A DNA stretch of 64,000 nucleotides from Pagrus major. Lineage: Eukaryota > Chordata > Actinopteri > Spariformes > Sparidae. The position numbers and the translations under genes are program-made. The notes under the pieces were generated by a model. The model worked only from the letters and a program-made list of their open reading frames with translations. It was not told the DNA's origin and did no database searches. The DNA is taken from the NCBI RefSeq assembly GCF_040436345.1, contig NC_133221.1, positions 31,192,589 through 31,256,588 on the forward strand, in the 5' to 3' direction. Positions 24,942 through 37,675 of the stretch are shown here, piece after piece (position 1 is the stretch's first letter; the number at the start of each line of letters is the position of its first letter).

Positions 24942-26168
24942 ACTCGATAAACTTTTGTTCCCATTCCCCTTTGCTATAAGTTTAGGTTGTAAATAAATAG
25001 GCAATAAATGAAAAGTGCAAATGAATAAACGTGGATGAAGTTCTTTCTCGCACCTTACAGAGGGACATCAGTGGGAACCGTGCCCACCGTCGAGAGCCTG
25101 TTCTTGGCTGTCCTCCTGTGTCCACGCCACACAGGGCGACCTGGTAGTCCCGCTGTACAACCAGACAGATGGAGTGAGCTCAGTGGGCCACAATAAATGT
25201 ACCATTCAATTAGACTACCAAAGAGACAAGAATTGGCTATCTAGCATGCTATTTCCTAATTGTATGTTCAGTGGTTGTCTGGGCTGTGCTTGTGTTTTTT
25301 CTCATGGTTGTTTAAAACAAACAGCCAGCGGTGGAGCTGATGCAGCAGACTGGGAGCTGTAGTTGCCCCGGTAAACACAAGGACACTGTGGCTGTCCCAA
25401 CTACAGTGTCTCTTAGGCTCGTTCGGTAGTGCGAACAGGCTGGGTGGCGAAGCAGCGGCAGGGCAGCTTGGCGGCAACCCGCCTGACAGCTAACACTTTG
25501 TCCACATTGGCTGCTTGTGTAGTGTGTGCCGGCTGCATTGCTGAGCTGCTGCAGCTCAGTCACGTGTTTGTGTCCACATAGGCAGCGTTGCTGCTGCTGC
25601 ACGGCTCCTGCCTGCCCTATCTCTATACATGGAGTTTGCCTTTGATAAAATAAATAGGATGACGTGATTTTCCTTTACCCCCTTTGAAAGAGCAAAAAGG
25701 GGAAGGGGAAGAGAAGGAGGGAGGGAGGGTAAGAAAAATAGAGTGCACAGGAAAAAAACTGCCCTTCACCTGTTGTGTGTATTATCTTCATGTCTGTGAC
25801 ATATTCTACAGATACAGATGTTAAAACTGTAGTAAAACATTGGTATTATTTTGATATTACTATCTACAGGACGTATTCAGCCGTTTTTTTAGAACTGTGT
25901 GTGCCTTGCAGTAAAAATAGGCAAGACTCTAGATGAACCTCTAGATGACGCCTCACTGCAGCCTCGACCCATGCGTGAGCCACACTAATCATGCCAGCAG
26001 TGGCATTATTAGCGTGGAACTAGCCACACTGCTGGCATGAAATGGTTAGCCAGCCAGCCATTTGTGTTCTGACTTTTGCATTCATAATGTGACTTTTGCA
26101 TTTGGTTCGACCTTTCTTGGCCATGGTGAAAAAGGCCTTTCTTTTGACCTAAAAATAAAACCACAGAG
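24942..26168. other. Intergenic, no gene recognised
   Basis: Includes a GC-richer block at 25480-25640 that shares GGCTGCTTGTGTAGTG with 42288-42303 in the renbp intron. There is also a 13-bp inverted pair (CATGCCAGCAGTG and its complement) near 25992-26041. Three overlapping ORFs at 25174-25602 are in this repeat-like DNA and have no recognisable domain. Confidence 0.5.
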
Positions 26169-26341
26169 TTAAAGGTCCACTTTGTAAGAAAGTTGATTTT
26201 TGAGTCTTATTCCTAACTCGTCAAATAGGCTACTGATGCTTTGGGATGGCGGTCTACCCGACCTACAATCCCAAAGCATCAGTGTTTGACAAGTTGGGCA
26301 TGAGACTCAAAAATCAACTTTCTTACAAAGTGGACCTTTAA
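26169..26341. mobile_element. Foldback MITE with near-complete palindrome and TTAA ends
   Basis: The terminal 38 bp at 26170-26207 are perfectly inverted at 26303-26340. Imperfect pairing continues almost to the centre (about 26246-26265). The ends read TTAAAGGTCC and GGACCTTTAA, consistent with a piggyBac-type TTAA target, though a TA target cannot be excluded. It lies about 660 bp upstream of the pex10 start codon. Confidence 0.85.
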
Positions 26342-27000
26342 ATGAAAATGGAATGAAATAAAATCACAATAAAAACAGCCATCATTGCTCTGGAGGCAAG
26401 TGAAACAATAAGCAATATGTTTAAATATTAATCTAAAAGCATGAAGAACATGATGAAAAGCGACACCTAAAATTTTTTAAAAAGACCTCTTTGGAAATTC
26501 AAAAGTTACAAGGAGGTTTATCTCCAGCAAACACACTTCATTCGTCGTGTGAAATTACAAGTGAGCTTGCAATACCTCCTCCTGCCAGTAGGTGGCACTG
26601 TAAGTTATGAGCTTGATAATCAGTCTCAGTTGTTTGTTGTTAACGCATCTACTTCCTGTCTTTTTCCTGGATTTGGCTGCATGGACCTGTCAAAACTTTT
26701 ATAAAGGAATATCAGTGCATATCCCAAGTATGCAGAACAGAGGGACAGAGCGTTGAACCACGGACACGAGTCGAAGTTAGGTTAGCTTGTTTTTATATCG
26801 GCGTGCTGCTTCTTGAATGTTTGCTCGCAGTTTGTAGGCTAACATGACATGCTGGTGTTTAACTAGACGTTCAGCCTACCGTATGGATGCAGAGAGCTGC
26901 TCGGGGTTGTCTACCTGAAAAGCTTCGGCCAGTGGACATAAACATTTCGTCATGAACTGTAACTGGGTTTGGGAACGTTAGTCTCTAATGTTAGCTCACA

Positions 27001-30000
27001 ATGCCCCTCGCTCCTGCAAACCAGTCCCAGTTGATTCGGTCCAGTCAGAAGGACGAATATTATCAGACCTTCCTAAAAAACAACGCCAACGAAGCTTTTC
27101 AAACACTTGCTGGTAAGTTTTTCTAAATTTAACACACGGGGAAATTAGCTTTCGTCTTCGTCAGCTAGTTTAATTCACTTCCAACATGTCGCTAGCCAGA
27201 TTTATGGCGCAGTTATATTTCCTTATCTCGTTGGTTGCAAAACTCCTTTCATAGTCACTGATTTTAAAGAATAATTTGGAAGATATCTAGTCCCTCATCA
27301 ATTCGGCATCCATCATTGAATACACTGAGCAATATGTAGTCAGTGAGAAACTTTGAGGAATGTGTTCATGCTAACCTGGATACTGCTGTTGAGTCTGCTG
27401 GACTGGAAAAAACGTTAATGGCCCAACATATTTAAAAACTTGAATTGTATTGACATTAATGCTGCTTCTCTATCGGATAAATGTGAGTAATAGGGCATAA
27501 ACTACTAATTAAAAAGTGCATGTATTATTATTAGAAGGTTAAGCAGCGTAATGAAACTGACAGATATTTGGTGTTAATTTTCCAAAATAAAGTGAACTAA
27601 CGTTACCCCAGCACTGGTGAGGATGTTTGTGGGGGCCTAACCTTATAATGTACATGTGCTATGAGTCACACTACATTGTACGAGTTGTATTCAGTTCAGT
27701 GGTCACTCACTACTAATAGGTTTTCTAAATGTAGGCCAAAGTTTTATCAGAATGTGGTTATGTTATTCGTTCAAGCAATAGATGGGCTGGTTATCGTCAC
27801 AATTAAAGCTCCTTTTGTATGTCAAAGTGATAAAGCAACTGCCTGTTCAATTATGAAACAGCTGTGTAGGAAATTCAGCACCTGTTCTCAATATTCAACT
27901 TTGTTCAACTTGTTTCTCTCTCTGCAGGATCCAAAAGATGGCTGGACTGGAGGAGAGAGATAGAGCTGCTGGCGGACCTTACATATTACGGAATAACAAC
28001 ATTCTCAGGTAGTTACTGAACAAACCAGCATGAAATCTTACCTTAATGTATGCATGTTTTACTAGTTGGGTTGTAGTTAACTGTTTCCATTTTTATCATT
28101 TTCCTCCCAAGGTTACCAAACCCTTGGTGAAGAATATGTCAACATCATCCAGGTGGATCCCAGCAAACGTCAAATCCCCTCCAGGGCTAGACGAGGCCTG
28201 TTTGTCCTCTGCCACGCCTTCTTTCCTTACCTTCTGGACAAGGTTCTGGTGTGCCTTGAGAATGAGCTGGAAGGTAGGCAGGAGAGCCGCAGTGGTGTCA
28301 GTCGGCGGCAGGCACCATCCGGGCTGTGGAGCCTGGAGTCTTGGCTGAGGAGATGGATGCAGAGGGCAGTGGGGCTGCTGTCAGAGCCCCAGAGGAAGGC
28401 ATGCCTGCCCGCCGTGTTTTTCCTCCAGCGGGGTCTGACTCTCCTGCACAGACTACATGTGGCTCTTTTCTATATCAGTGGCTCTTTCTATCACCTATCA
28501 AAGAGGGCGGCTGGTATCAGCTATGTAGGTCATTTTTTTTACATACCTAGATATACAGTATCTCACATTTTAGGCAGAACAGAAATATACTGTTATATTA
28601 TTCTGTTTTAAAAAACTTTTACAGTAGACCCAGCCATACATTTACATATATAATCAAGTCAGCATTCATATATAATTCACATTTATTAGATCTCTACTAA
28701 ATATCCACACCCATCATTTATTCACTACTAGTTATTAAAGGTCGAGTTCAGTCAAAAATGAAAATTCAGTCATTATCTACCACTAATTATTAAATGTTTG
28801 TTAATACAGAGAGCGTTAAGTACCGAAAAAAGGTACCATTGGGTACTGGTACCAATTTCAGGTGCCAGTTTTGGTTCAAATGTCAACGGTACCCAGCCAT
28901 TGAAAAGATATTATAAATAAATAATGTCTTTTCAAAAGAGGCTCGGATTACGACTTACCTGTGTGTGTTTTGTGTGCGTGTGTAGCTTCGTGTGATGGGG
29001 CCGAACAGCGATGACGGGACCATCAGAAGCAGCTACAGGCTGCTGGGGGCCGTGTCTCTCTTCCAGCTGCTCATCACAGTTTGTCTGCAGCTCAACAACT
29101 TCAGACAGAGACAGCGAGCCAGGCAGGAGTGGAGGCTCTACAGGGACCTCAGGTACACTACAAGGACCAGACAAAACAACACGGCTCTGGACAGAATTGT
29201 AGTTTAAAACAACTTATCCTTATACTACAGTTTAATATTTTAGTCCTGAAGTGAACAGAGTTTTGTCAGTATTTCAATGAGTGTCTTTAATTATCGATGA
29301 AAATGTCATTGAAGCCTGGTCAGAAGTTGCAGCACAGATCAGATGGCACTTAATTGAAATTATTATGGTCAAATAATTTTATTTTGGTCGGTCGGCACCA
29401 AGCAGGTGAGCCATAAGGAAAATTGTGGAGGCCGATTATCACTCAATCAGGATTTCTATTTATCGCCATCTCTGAATAACAGGACACAAGAGTGACATAG
29501 AAAGTAATATTTATAATTTGAGTTTAGTGCTGAAGTCTTTGTCTGTCTCCAGTCCTCAGCGTACACAGAGCTCAGGCTCCAGAGTTGCCCGCTGCATCCT
29601 CTGCCTTGAGGAGAGGAGACACTCCACATCCACTCCCTGTGGACACCTCTTCTGTTGGGAGTGCATCACAGAGTGGTGCAACACCAAGGTCAGGCTTGTG
29701 TCATGACTGGCACAATTGATTATAATTTGAATCAGTTGTCATCTGTACTAAAACTGAACATCAAGATGTAAAATTACTCATTTATGGCTTTCTCTTTCAC
29801 CTAAACAATTTGTATTGCAACCGAAGAGTTTTTAGTATTTCATCTTGTTGTAATTTATTAAATAAAACCCTTTGTGTAAAATTGATTTTGAGGCAGTATT
29901 TCCAATGAGATTTCTGTTTCGTATTGTTGGTATTTAATGTTAAAGTATAAAAACACATTATAGCACACTGATGACAAGGGCCTTAAAGTGGGTGAGCCTT

Positions 30001-30344
30001 ACTTTGTGAGGCTCTGTATTGCAGGTCCCTGTGTCTAGTTTCCAGACCTTCATTATTCCAGTCTGGTGCTCATACGTTGCATATTTTCCAACCTAGTTTG
30101 TGATAAACCATATTAACACACAGCAAATCTGAAACCACATTGAGGGAGTGGGAGGAATGGAGGTGTTAGTGGGGGCCAAACAGCAAATCTTCCCCCCAAA
30201 ATCTTGCCCACAACTTTGTGTGTGTGCCAATGTAACACTGTCATGTGTGTGTTTGTCTTTTTTTTTACTTCTTAGGCTGAGTGCCCTCTGTGTCGAGAGA
30301 AGTTCCAGCCTCACAGACTGGTGTACCTCAGGAACTTCAGCTAA
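27001..30344 (+). CDS. pex10: Peroxin-10, peroxisomal RING E3 ubiquitin ligase subunit (six coding exons)
   Basis: The exons are 27001-27112, 27928-28008, 28112-28524, 28986-29152, 29553-29688 and 30276-30344. All have GT..AG borders and matching phases and give 325 residues (human 326). PEX10 sits in the peroxisomal membrane with PEX2 and PEX12 and ubiquitinates the import receptor PEX5 for recycling. Seen here: the conserved N-terminal [10 protein letters not shown], the [18 protein letters not shown] block, hydrophobic membrane segments, the [12 protein letters not shown] signature, and a complete C-terminal C3HC4 RING with C272, C275, C287, H289, C292, C295, C306 and C309. The ATG at 27001 matches the family N-terminus. 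A possible internal donor after ENELEG (about 28274) is ignored because the frame stays open and family-like. Intron 3 carries MITE debris (28735-28920). No truncation or frameshift is seen. Confidence 0.97.
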
Positions 30345-30365
30345 AACTACATATCCTGATATTAA

Positions 30366-30388
30366 ACACACACACACACACACACACT
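30366..30388. repeat. (CA)n microsatellite in pex10 3' UTR
   Basis: A short CA run 22 bases after the stop codon. Confidence 0.9.
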
Positions 30389-30466
30389 GTTGGTGGACTG
30401 TACATTTTGGATTGTATCTGTTCAAAGTTGTAAATACAAATTTTAATTTAATTAAAACGAGATTCT

Positions 30467-30472
30467 AATAAA
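30467..30472 (+). promoter_or_regulatory. Polyadenylation signal AATAAA of pex10
   Basis: A canonical AATAAA lies 123 bases after the pex10 stop, giving a short 3' UTR. Confidence 0.75.
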
Positions 30473-30539
30473 ATGAGGGGAATGTTCAAATATTTGTCTG
30501 TTTTGTTTTTTTAAATAGTTGAATACGACCCATTTAAGT

Positions 30540-30800
30540 AGAGTTGTCCTACACCCCTTCACACTGGCCTAAAGCCCTCTTACCCCTACGCCTCCAGACG
30601 TGTTGCCACTCTTTATTCCGATGCCGGGTGATCCTGCTCTCATCAGTGAACATCACTGACAACCAACATGTTGCCTGGCCCACTGTAGATGTGCTCGACT
30701 GCCTGGCATTCAGGGGTGTCATGCAATGGTCGTCTGGTGTTCAATCCATAGGGTATTTCTCATTTGATAAAATCAAACGTGTGTCTGCAGTTTAAAGTGT
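30540..30800 (-). mobile_element. Tc1/mariner-type transposase fragment, degenerate
   Basis: Translated on the minus strand from about 30655 downward, the segment reads MFTDESRITRHRNKEWQHVW. This matches the block around the first catalytic Asp (FTDES) of DDE transposases of the Tc1/IS630 group. The following WRRRG is also typical. Upstream and downstream parts are too decayed to follow. No terminal repeats were found. Confidence 0.7.
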
Positions 30801-30949
30801 AATCAGTTCAGACATTTACGTGAATAAAGTAATAGTGAATATAGTTTAGGCCTACACTTGGATATTAGACTGTGATAAACTTGATTCATGGATGGCTTAA
30901 AATAGATATGATTTCTTTTGCAGTAAGTACTCTATTATTTCAGCTGCTG

Positions 30950-31057
30950 GCTGTGTCCTACACTATAACCAATCCTGTCATTTATACCTGTTCAAATATC
31001 TTTGAAGCGTATGGCAAACAGTTCTGGGGAATAATGGTGTTATGGAAAATGAACTGA
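30950..31057 (+). pseudogene. Possible remnant of a class A GPCR last exon (TM7 NPVIY motif)
   Basis: After an acceptor-like TTATTTCAG the frame reads LLAVSYTITNPVIYTCSNIF, continuing EAYGKQFWGIMVLWKMN to a TGA. A hydrophobic stretch ending in NPxxY and followed by a short amphipathic tail resembles transmembrane helix 7 plus helix 8 of rhodopsin-family receptors. I cannot assign a subfamily and found no other exon nearby. It is either a relic exon or chance similarity over about 35 residues. Confidence 0.3.
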
Positions 31058-34000
31058 AACATTGTGACATTAGGGATAAATTATGGCTACATATATTTTA
31101 AAAAAGGACAATGAAGTTGCAGGTCAAAGAGGGGATGCCGACTCTGGTTCCCTACATTGAAGTTGGATATGTTTCACACTGCTACAGCTTCCACACCCTT
31201 ACTTTCCCCCTTGGAAAGATCACCGCTAGTTCTTTGATGTCGGTTTGGTGTGCCTGAGCCAGTGGGCAGTGTAAAAAAACCAGTTATATAAGAATGGTTA
31301 TTAATATTCATTGTTTTGTCCCTTCAGCTGTCATGTTTAAAGTTTCTGTGTCAAAATGTCCTTAGATAGTTTAGTGAATAAACAAGGCTGGGGTTGGAGC
31401 AAGAGATTGCACAACACCCTTTTTTTCCGGATATTTGTTGATGCTGCTCTCTGTGATATGATGGTGTCAAGAAAATACCAGGGTCTGTAATTATAGGCTT
31501 TTAAACGTCCCATAACACAGCAGCTTCACAATAGGCTGCTGTCTTTGATGGTATGTGTCTCTGTAGTCTCCCCAGGCTAGCTGTAAAAAACAGAAAAACA
31601 AAAAACCCATTGCTCTTTCTGATGGAAAGAATGGCAAGAGCAGACATGTTCCAACCTGTCGTTATAGTGGATGTGAAGTGATTGACTGTCATGTCAGGAT
31701 GGAGAGTCATCTCTTAACCGTGAGATTCACTGTGCTGTCACATGTAGCTCTGGGATTAGGTCTATACATCTGTTAACTTCATCTCTGCTTCAGCTGAAGC
31801 TTCATTCATAAAAATACAAGCGTCTTCCTAGAAAATACCGCAGATTAAAACATCACAGGATGTTTGTATTTTTCGGAAGACATTATGATATCAACCTAAA
31901 TGTTCCAAGATTCAATCATTTGTTGTCTGGGACTACAAAGTGTGTGTTTAGCAATGTGATTCCCTTTCTGCAGTCAATGTTTGATTCTTTTAAACAGTGA
32001 TGGAAAGTACATTTACATTTACAAGTACTGTGTCTAAGTACAATTTTGAGTTACTCACTTTACTTTAGTATTTCCATTTCCATTTCCATAATCTGCTACA
32101 GTCCGAGTTGTGTGGGAGGTGAATCTCAGGGTAAAACTCTGGGACAGTTGGGCAGAGGACACATCTTCAGTAGTGTGCCCTTGCTTTTAACACTATGCAC
32201 CCTCCGTAAGGGTGGCCCGCTACAGGATGCTCAGCCCTCAGCTTGTGTCCTGTGCTCAACCACCTCCGAAATTCACCCTTAAGTGGTACTTGAGTCCCAG
32301 CATGGGTCGTTCTGCTTGAGCCAAATCCACTGGCTGCTTCTTTCAGCCACCTCTGAGACTGCTCTGATGGTCTTCCTGACCATGGCTTCCAAGATCTTTC
32401 AGCAGTCTGATGGTAGAGGATGTCACAAATCCTCTCCAAATTGTACAAAATAACAATTGCTACATAATGTTGCTTTAACCAAGTAATTGTTCTTATCAGC
32501 TTTTGGCTTCTTTGGCAGGATGCCTGGACCTGACCAAAGCGTAGAGTATGGCGATCCAGATGGAGCAGTACAAAGTAAGCCTGCTATCACCACTAAAACT
32601 GCAAACGGACCTCTCTAGAACCATTATTTGGTCTTGTCTTGGCTACTGGAGACATTCCACTCTGTGAAAGAGGGCCTGCTCTCTCGGTAGTGATACATGG
32701 CTCATTCGAGGGTAATGATTACATTCATGAGAAAGTTCAGGCGGTGATACACTAATAAAAACATAATTATGAATATTATATTCTGTTTCTGTTAATAGAT
32801 TCTCCTAAACCCTACACATTGGACCATTAAAAGAGCATTAGAAGTAAAACTCAGCGTATAATGACTTTCTAGCTTTCTGATGGCCCACACAAACTGCCAG
32901 CACTCAAAAGTGTTTACATCCAAACACTCAGTCCCAACACACTCTCGTGGCGTATTCTCTCTCCTGTTGACAACCAGCCAGTTTGCTTACACACTGCTGT
33001 CATTTTGGATAATCTGGTTTCCGCTCCATAGAGAGTATGGCTGTCGGTGGAGGCAGATACTACCAGGCTAGCACAGATCCCTGAGCTCAATCATGTCTAT
33101 TACACCGCAATGATGGATGTCTGCTGCTCTCCTCCTCACTCTCCTTGTGATTAACAGCTTGGCAGTTGGCTGTGTAATATGTTCAATTACCCTGAGCATA
33201 GTATTAATTTGAAAATATGAAACCTTTTCGCTTTTTTTCCCAGTGTCTTTAGGGAGGCAAGAGAGGGAAACTGTAGCTGTTGTTAGCTGCAGAATGAGCT
33301 CTACTTAGTGGGCAGATTTAAACACTGCTAAACATGAGTTTTGTGTTTTGTAATGCTAAGAAAGCATGGCGTACTTATATACACACCAAGTAACACATAT
33401 TGTTTGGAGAAGGCCCTCTGCTGGTCATAGTGCACAGGCACATAGAGACTGAAAAAATCTATTTATGACCCGTATTTACATTTGGTCGGACCTCTAAAGG
33501 CTGTAGTAACTATTACAGCACCAAAAGAGGAAGTCAGGTAAAGTAGTATGAAGAGTGAAAAAGTCTGTATAAGGAGGAGGTTGGGGTTGATGGTTGGGAG
33601 AACTTTCATCCAGGAAAGCTCTGTTCACGTCCAGTGTGAAAGCAAAAGTCAACAGTGAGTTAATTTAATTTACTAACGTAATTAATATAGATCACGTACG
33701 TAAAGTAACTGAAGTTACGTACATAACATTGGTGCGTTCGTAACTGAATTTACAAAAGTTATGTAGTTATTTTAATCTAAACAGCAATGTTTTCCTAAAC
33801 TACACCAAGTAGTTGTTGTCCTTGTCAGTGGCAACTGACCTATTCCAGTGATTCCCAAAGTGTGGGCCTCAGCCCCCTGGTGGGTCGTGCAGGTACTGTA
33901 GGTGGGCCGCAAGAGGTCATTTACAATAAGATTTTAACTTTCAATTTTGTTTTGAAATTACCATAAATAATTTATGATTAAATATAACATTTAACGAATC

Positions 34001-34857
34001 ATCAGAACTGATAAAACAAATCATATGTTATTCTTCATCCATCTGACCTGATGTCGTGTTGAAGTCACGGAAAGAACACAAATAATCACCGCATTGGTCG
34101 GACAGTGTGGCAGATCGAACTTCGACTGGTCTATGGGAAGTCATATGAACTCAAGAGATATAATTGTGCAGCTGTTATCCAAAAAGCAAGCAGATACACA
34201 GTTCTGTGACGATAAGGCCCTTCAGCCATGACACAATGTGGTGGTGAGTGAGCATTCAGTGCTCTCTGTTTGACAGACTGCTCTTGCTGCTAAGAGCCAA
34301 AGTTTGAATCAGATTCATCAAAGTCTGGTTGTTGTTGATCAGCCAGGTGTGGTCGAGCTTTGGAAGGCTCTGGTTCTGGTTCTCCAAGGTGAGGTTGGGC
34401 TTAGTATGGATACTGTTGTTGAACTATTTGGGGCAATAGTGATCTTGGTGTAGTTGGGTGGGTATACAGAATAAATCTGGCAGCTGCTTGAGGATAGAAA
34501 GAGACCAAATTAATTCATAAATTCATTACAGTCACCGTCTGTAAATTATTTGTAAAATCTAACATCATAATATGTAATGTTAGGGGGCACTATGACTTAA
34601 AGTTTACATACCTGAATGAGAATAAAATATTTTTTTAAAAATGACATCAACATGCCTAAGAGATGCCTTCGTTCTCTTGAATATAATGTTACTAGGTATC
34701 AAAGCGCCAAAATATACATTTGAACTTGAAACTCAATGGCAGTGTTGTGAGCAGGTTCTTATAACGTATCTTATCAGCCACAGTGGAGATTTCATCTTAG
34801 TGAAGGGTGTATAGAATGTATTTTTTTCAGTTTTTAAATTTTTTAAACCAAGCCCCA
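31058..34857. other. Intergenic, no gene recognised
   Basis: Contains a MITE piece at about 31995-32092 (GTGATGGAAAGTACATTTAC start). A hAT-style left terminus is at about 33849 (CAGTGATTCCCAAAGTGTGG) without a detectable right partner. The rest shows nothing I can support. Confidence 0.55.
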
Positions 34858-35001
34858 AGTTAGTTCAGTTGTCTCGGAGAATCCAGCAAAACTCATTGTT
34901 TTGCTGTGAAGCTCCAGAAATGTTTTGTTGTCTACGAATCATCAACATGAGGGTGAGTATACATAATGACTGAATTTCAGTTCCAACGTGAACTTTTCCT
35001 T
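34858..35001. mobile_element. MITE family B, right-half copy
   Basis: The block GCTGTGAAGCTCCAGAAATG followed by GTGAGTATACATAATGACTG matches the right half of the family seen at 37047-37675. Confidence 0.7.
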
Positions 35002-36077
35002 GTTTTGACAACTGATTAACATATCATATCAGGATTATTTATTTTTTATTAACTTAGAGCTTGTCTGTACTCTGGTAGAGGGGCAGTAGGAGAACAATGA
35101 TCAGAGTAAGAACCTGAACATTTAAAGCCTGGGGAAGAAAACATATTTTGTGCCCAAAGGAACATATGTAGTCCCACTGTGGCTTGCAGCAGGGCCTGCA
35201 CAGTGTCTGACATGACTCATCACATTGTGTGACTGAAAATTGTGTCAGTCTGTTTTTTCATACACCTTCATGTGAGTCAGTACTGTCACCAGAGCCGGCA
35301 GATGATTTGATCAGCGGCAGTGCAACACAGGCAGTTACCCAGTTCCAAGAGAGGAAGGGCGGTGCTGTGCTACAAGCACTTCTTTTAACTTATATGTTTA
35401 ATAATCTCTGTGTGATACTTGATATCATCCGGTTGTGTAATGCCTTTTTAAATCAACAAGTGACAGGTAGTAGAGAAGGCTTGAAATGCTTGTGAATGTT
35501 ACGGTGGATTAGTCTATACTGCCATCTGCTGGTTTCTCGGCAATACAAACCCAAAGTAGGAACTCTTCATAACTCTGGAGGTGATTCATATTAACCTCCC
35601 AATTACATTTACACACACAAAACACAATCAGCAATAGAAAGTGTTTATATCAATATGTGTGGTACATGCTAAAAGACTGTTAAAATTAATATACCCACAG
35701 AAAGCTTCATAAATGAATCAACATTTTTTACACACATCATGTCACTCATAATCACATCAAAACTGTACTTGTTTCATTCTAAGTGCTGTATCGTGAGTGT
35801 CCTTACAGAGTCATTAAGGACACATGTGAGCTCTGAGTTTCAGAGTCATTAGGGCCACTTGTTGTTGACCCAACCGGCATTCATGTGGGTTGTTAGCGCT
35901 AGGTGAGCCCAGGTATGAGTGGTTGTTAAGCTGTCTGGGGAGAGAACTCAGTACTGCATTGTAGGTGGTTGATAATAAGTAATGTCTTAGGCCACCTCCT
36001 CTGTTCAAAGACGGTGGTTCCAGTTTGGCTGGTTTTGAGTCCCCTGAGGGATCCTTGCAGCCGTTTGTCCTTTCACG
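35002..36077. other. Intergenic, nothing recognised
   Basis: No supported element. A short ORF at 35229-35495 has no domain or splice support. Confidence 0.5.
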
Positions 36078-36323
36078 GTGGAACCCAGGCGAAGCAGGTT
36101 AGAACTCAAAGATGACCTGAAACAAGAAAAGACAAGAAACTCTGAGTTACAGCCAAGAGTAGACCACACTTCCTCTGCTCTGAAAGAAGAAAGGATCACC
36201 TGTGAGAAGCACTGCACTGAGCCCAAAGAAGCTTTGACCAAACAGACTGTAACTCTGAAGGAAAAGCAGAAAATTGCCTTAAGGAAATTTCAACCACAAA
36301 TGTTCTGGAAAGGGCAATCTTAA
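36078..36323 (+). CDS. Hypothetical small coiled-coil ORF, possibly a gene fragment
   Basis: Eighty-one codons from an ATG to a TAA. The translation is highly charged with heptad-like spacing (ELKDDLKQEKTRNSEL, later ALKEERITCEKHC and LTKQTVTLKEKQK), as expected for a coiled coil. No domain or family is recognised. No introns are evident and the ORF is surrounded by repeats, so it may be a retroposed fragment of a larger coiled-coil gene. There is no direct evidence that it is expressed. Confidence 0.35.
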   Translation: MEPRRSRLELKDDLKQEKTRNSELQPRVDHTSSALKEERITCEKHCTEPKEALTKQTVTLKEKQKIALRKFQPQMFWKGQS

Positions 36324-37046
36324 AATATTGATTGAAACAGTTCAGGCATTGAACAAAACCATCTCCTGACACCACTTGATTTGTAGATTTGTATTGTGGT
36401 ATAGTCTTTCATGAAGGCCAGCAGATAAATATAAAAATGCAAACCTGAAGCTGTCTTGTCTTAATTTAAACACTGCCAGAGAGAATCAGTTCAGATCGTG
36501 TCCATGTTCTGTACTCCAAATATGCACACTGATTAAGATATGCATAAGTCTGAGTAAACAATGCACAGTGTGCCTTTCCAGAGCACACAGGTGTGACCAA
36601 TAACAGGACCCTGTAACTGAAACAGCTTAGAGGATTTCAGCCATCATTAATTTTATTATACCTGTTCTTTGCCAACTGTGTCATGCCAAAATGTCTCCTG
36701 TGAGCTTTTGTGGGCTCCAAATGGCAGCTGTCTGACAGTAGATTTTTTCTGCCTCTGGTTTGCAGTTTAAGTCCCCTGTAAAATGATGCATCAGAAGACT
36801 ATTTTTGCATTCATTGCTGAAAGTGTGATTTTTCTCTGTGCTCAGTGAAAATCTGATCTGATATTTGAATCTGATAGGCTGTTAAGAGGCAGGCCTATGA
36901 GCATGATGTGTGATATCATAAGTAACTTGGAGGCCAATCCTGGTCCATTGTTCAGCATACACAAGTGTGGTATGGAAACTTGAAGCCTCCAGTGTACATA
37001 CACTGAGAATGGACGTAACAGTGAAGTAGGAGACATATTGTGTCCA
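36324..37046. other. Intergenic, repeat fragment at the end
   Basis: The word CACTGAGAATGGAC near 37002 also occurs near 63720, flanked by partly similar sequence, so both belong to an unnamed dispersed repeat. Nothing else is supported. Confidence 0.4.
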
Positions 37047-37314
37047 TTAAAGGGTACATTCACCTGAAACTGACAAGTCAGTCATGATCTCCTCACCCTC
37101 GTGCTGATGGAAGGTCTGGTGAAGTTTCATGGTCCACAAAACTTTTCTGGAGCGTCACAGCAAAACAGCTTTGCAGCATTCATCTAAACAGCTGATGGAG
37201 ACTTGTTTTAAAATGAAAAAAAAAAAGAAAACATAAATAAAAATACAACAAATAAAATGGCTCCATACAGCTCATCTAGCATAATCCAAGTCTCTGTAAG
37301 CCCTAGGATCCCAA

Positions 37315-37379
<65 letters not shown>

Positions 37380-37675
37380 CTGATTGATTGATTGATTGAT
37401 TGACAAGACAATATAACCCACTTGCTGCACATACTTCAGACAAGAGCTGTGCTAACATTTTTAGCTTAGCAGCTACAGTGAGGGTTTCAGCTTTAACAGT
37501 GATGTAAGGAAAATATCAATATGTTTATGTAGTTTAAGTGTCCATCTGCTTCAGTTGTTTATGAGACTGCTGCAACGGTTTTCTGCTGTGAAGGTCCTTA
37601 ACCCGACTGTCCATGTGCACAGGAGTGTGAAAATAATGACTGAATTTTCATTTTTGGGTGAACTTGTCCTTTAAA
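37047..37675. mobile_element. MITE family B, near full-length copy with internal (TGAT)n expansion
   Basis: The left end TTAAAGGGTACATTCACCTG and the complement of the right end, TTAAAGGACAAGTTCACCC, are inverted. The two halves carry the GCAAAACAGCTTTGCAGCAT block and the GACTGAATTTTCATTTTTGG end that recur at 34858, 38874 and 52583. A TTAA target is likely. There is no ORF. Confidence 0.8.
37317..37404. repeat. (GATT)n tetranucleotide microsatellite
   Basis: About 88 bp of GATT units with one substitution, inside the MITE. Confidence 0.95.

Noticed and set aside
28270-28290. Extra intron in pex10 exon 3 at a GTAGGC donor
   Set aside because: The frame stays open and resembles the family throughout exon 3. 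No acceptor is needed to restore the protein.
33849-34640. A full hAT element starting CAGTGATTCCCAAAG
   Set aside because: Only the left terminus was found. No inverted right end or 8-bp duplication could be located.
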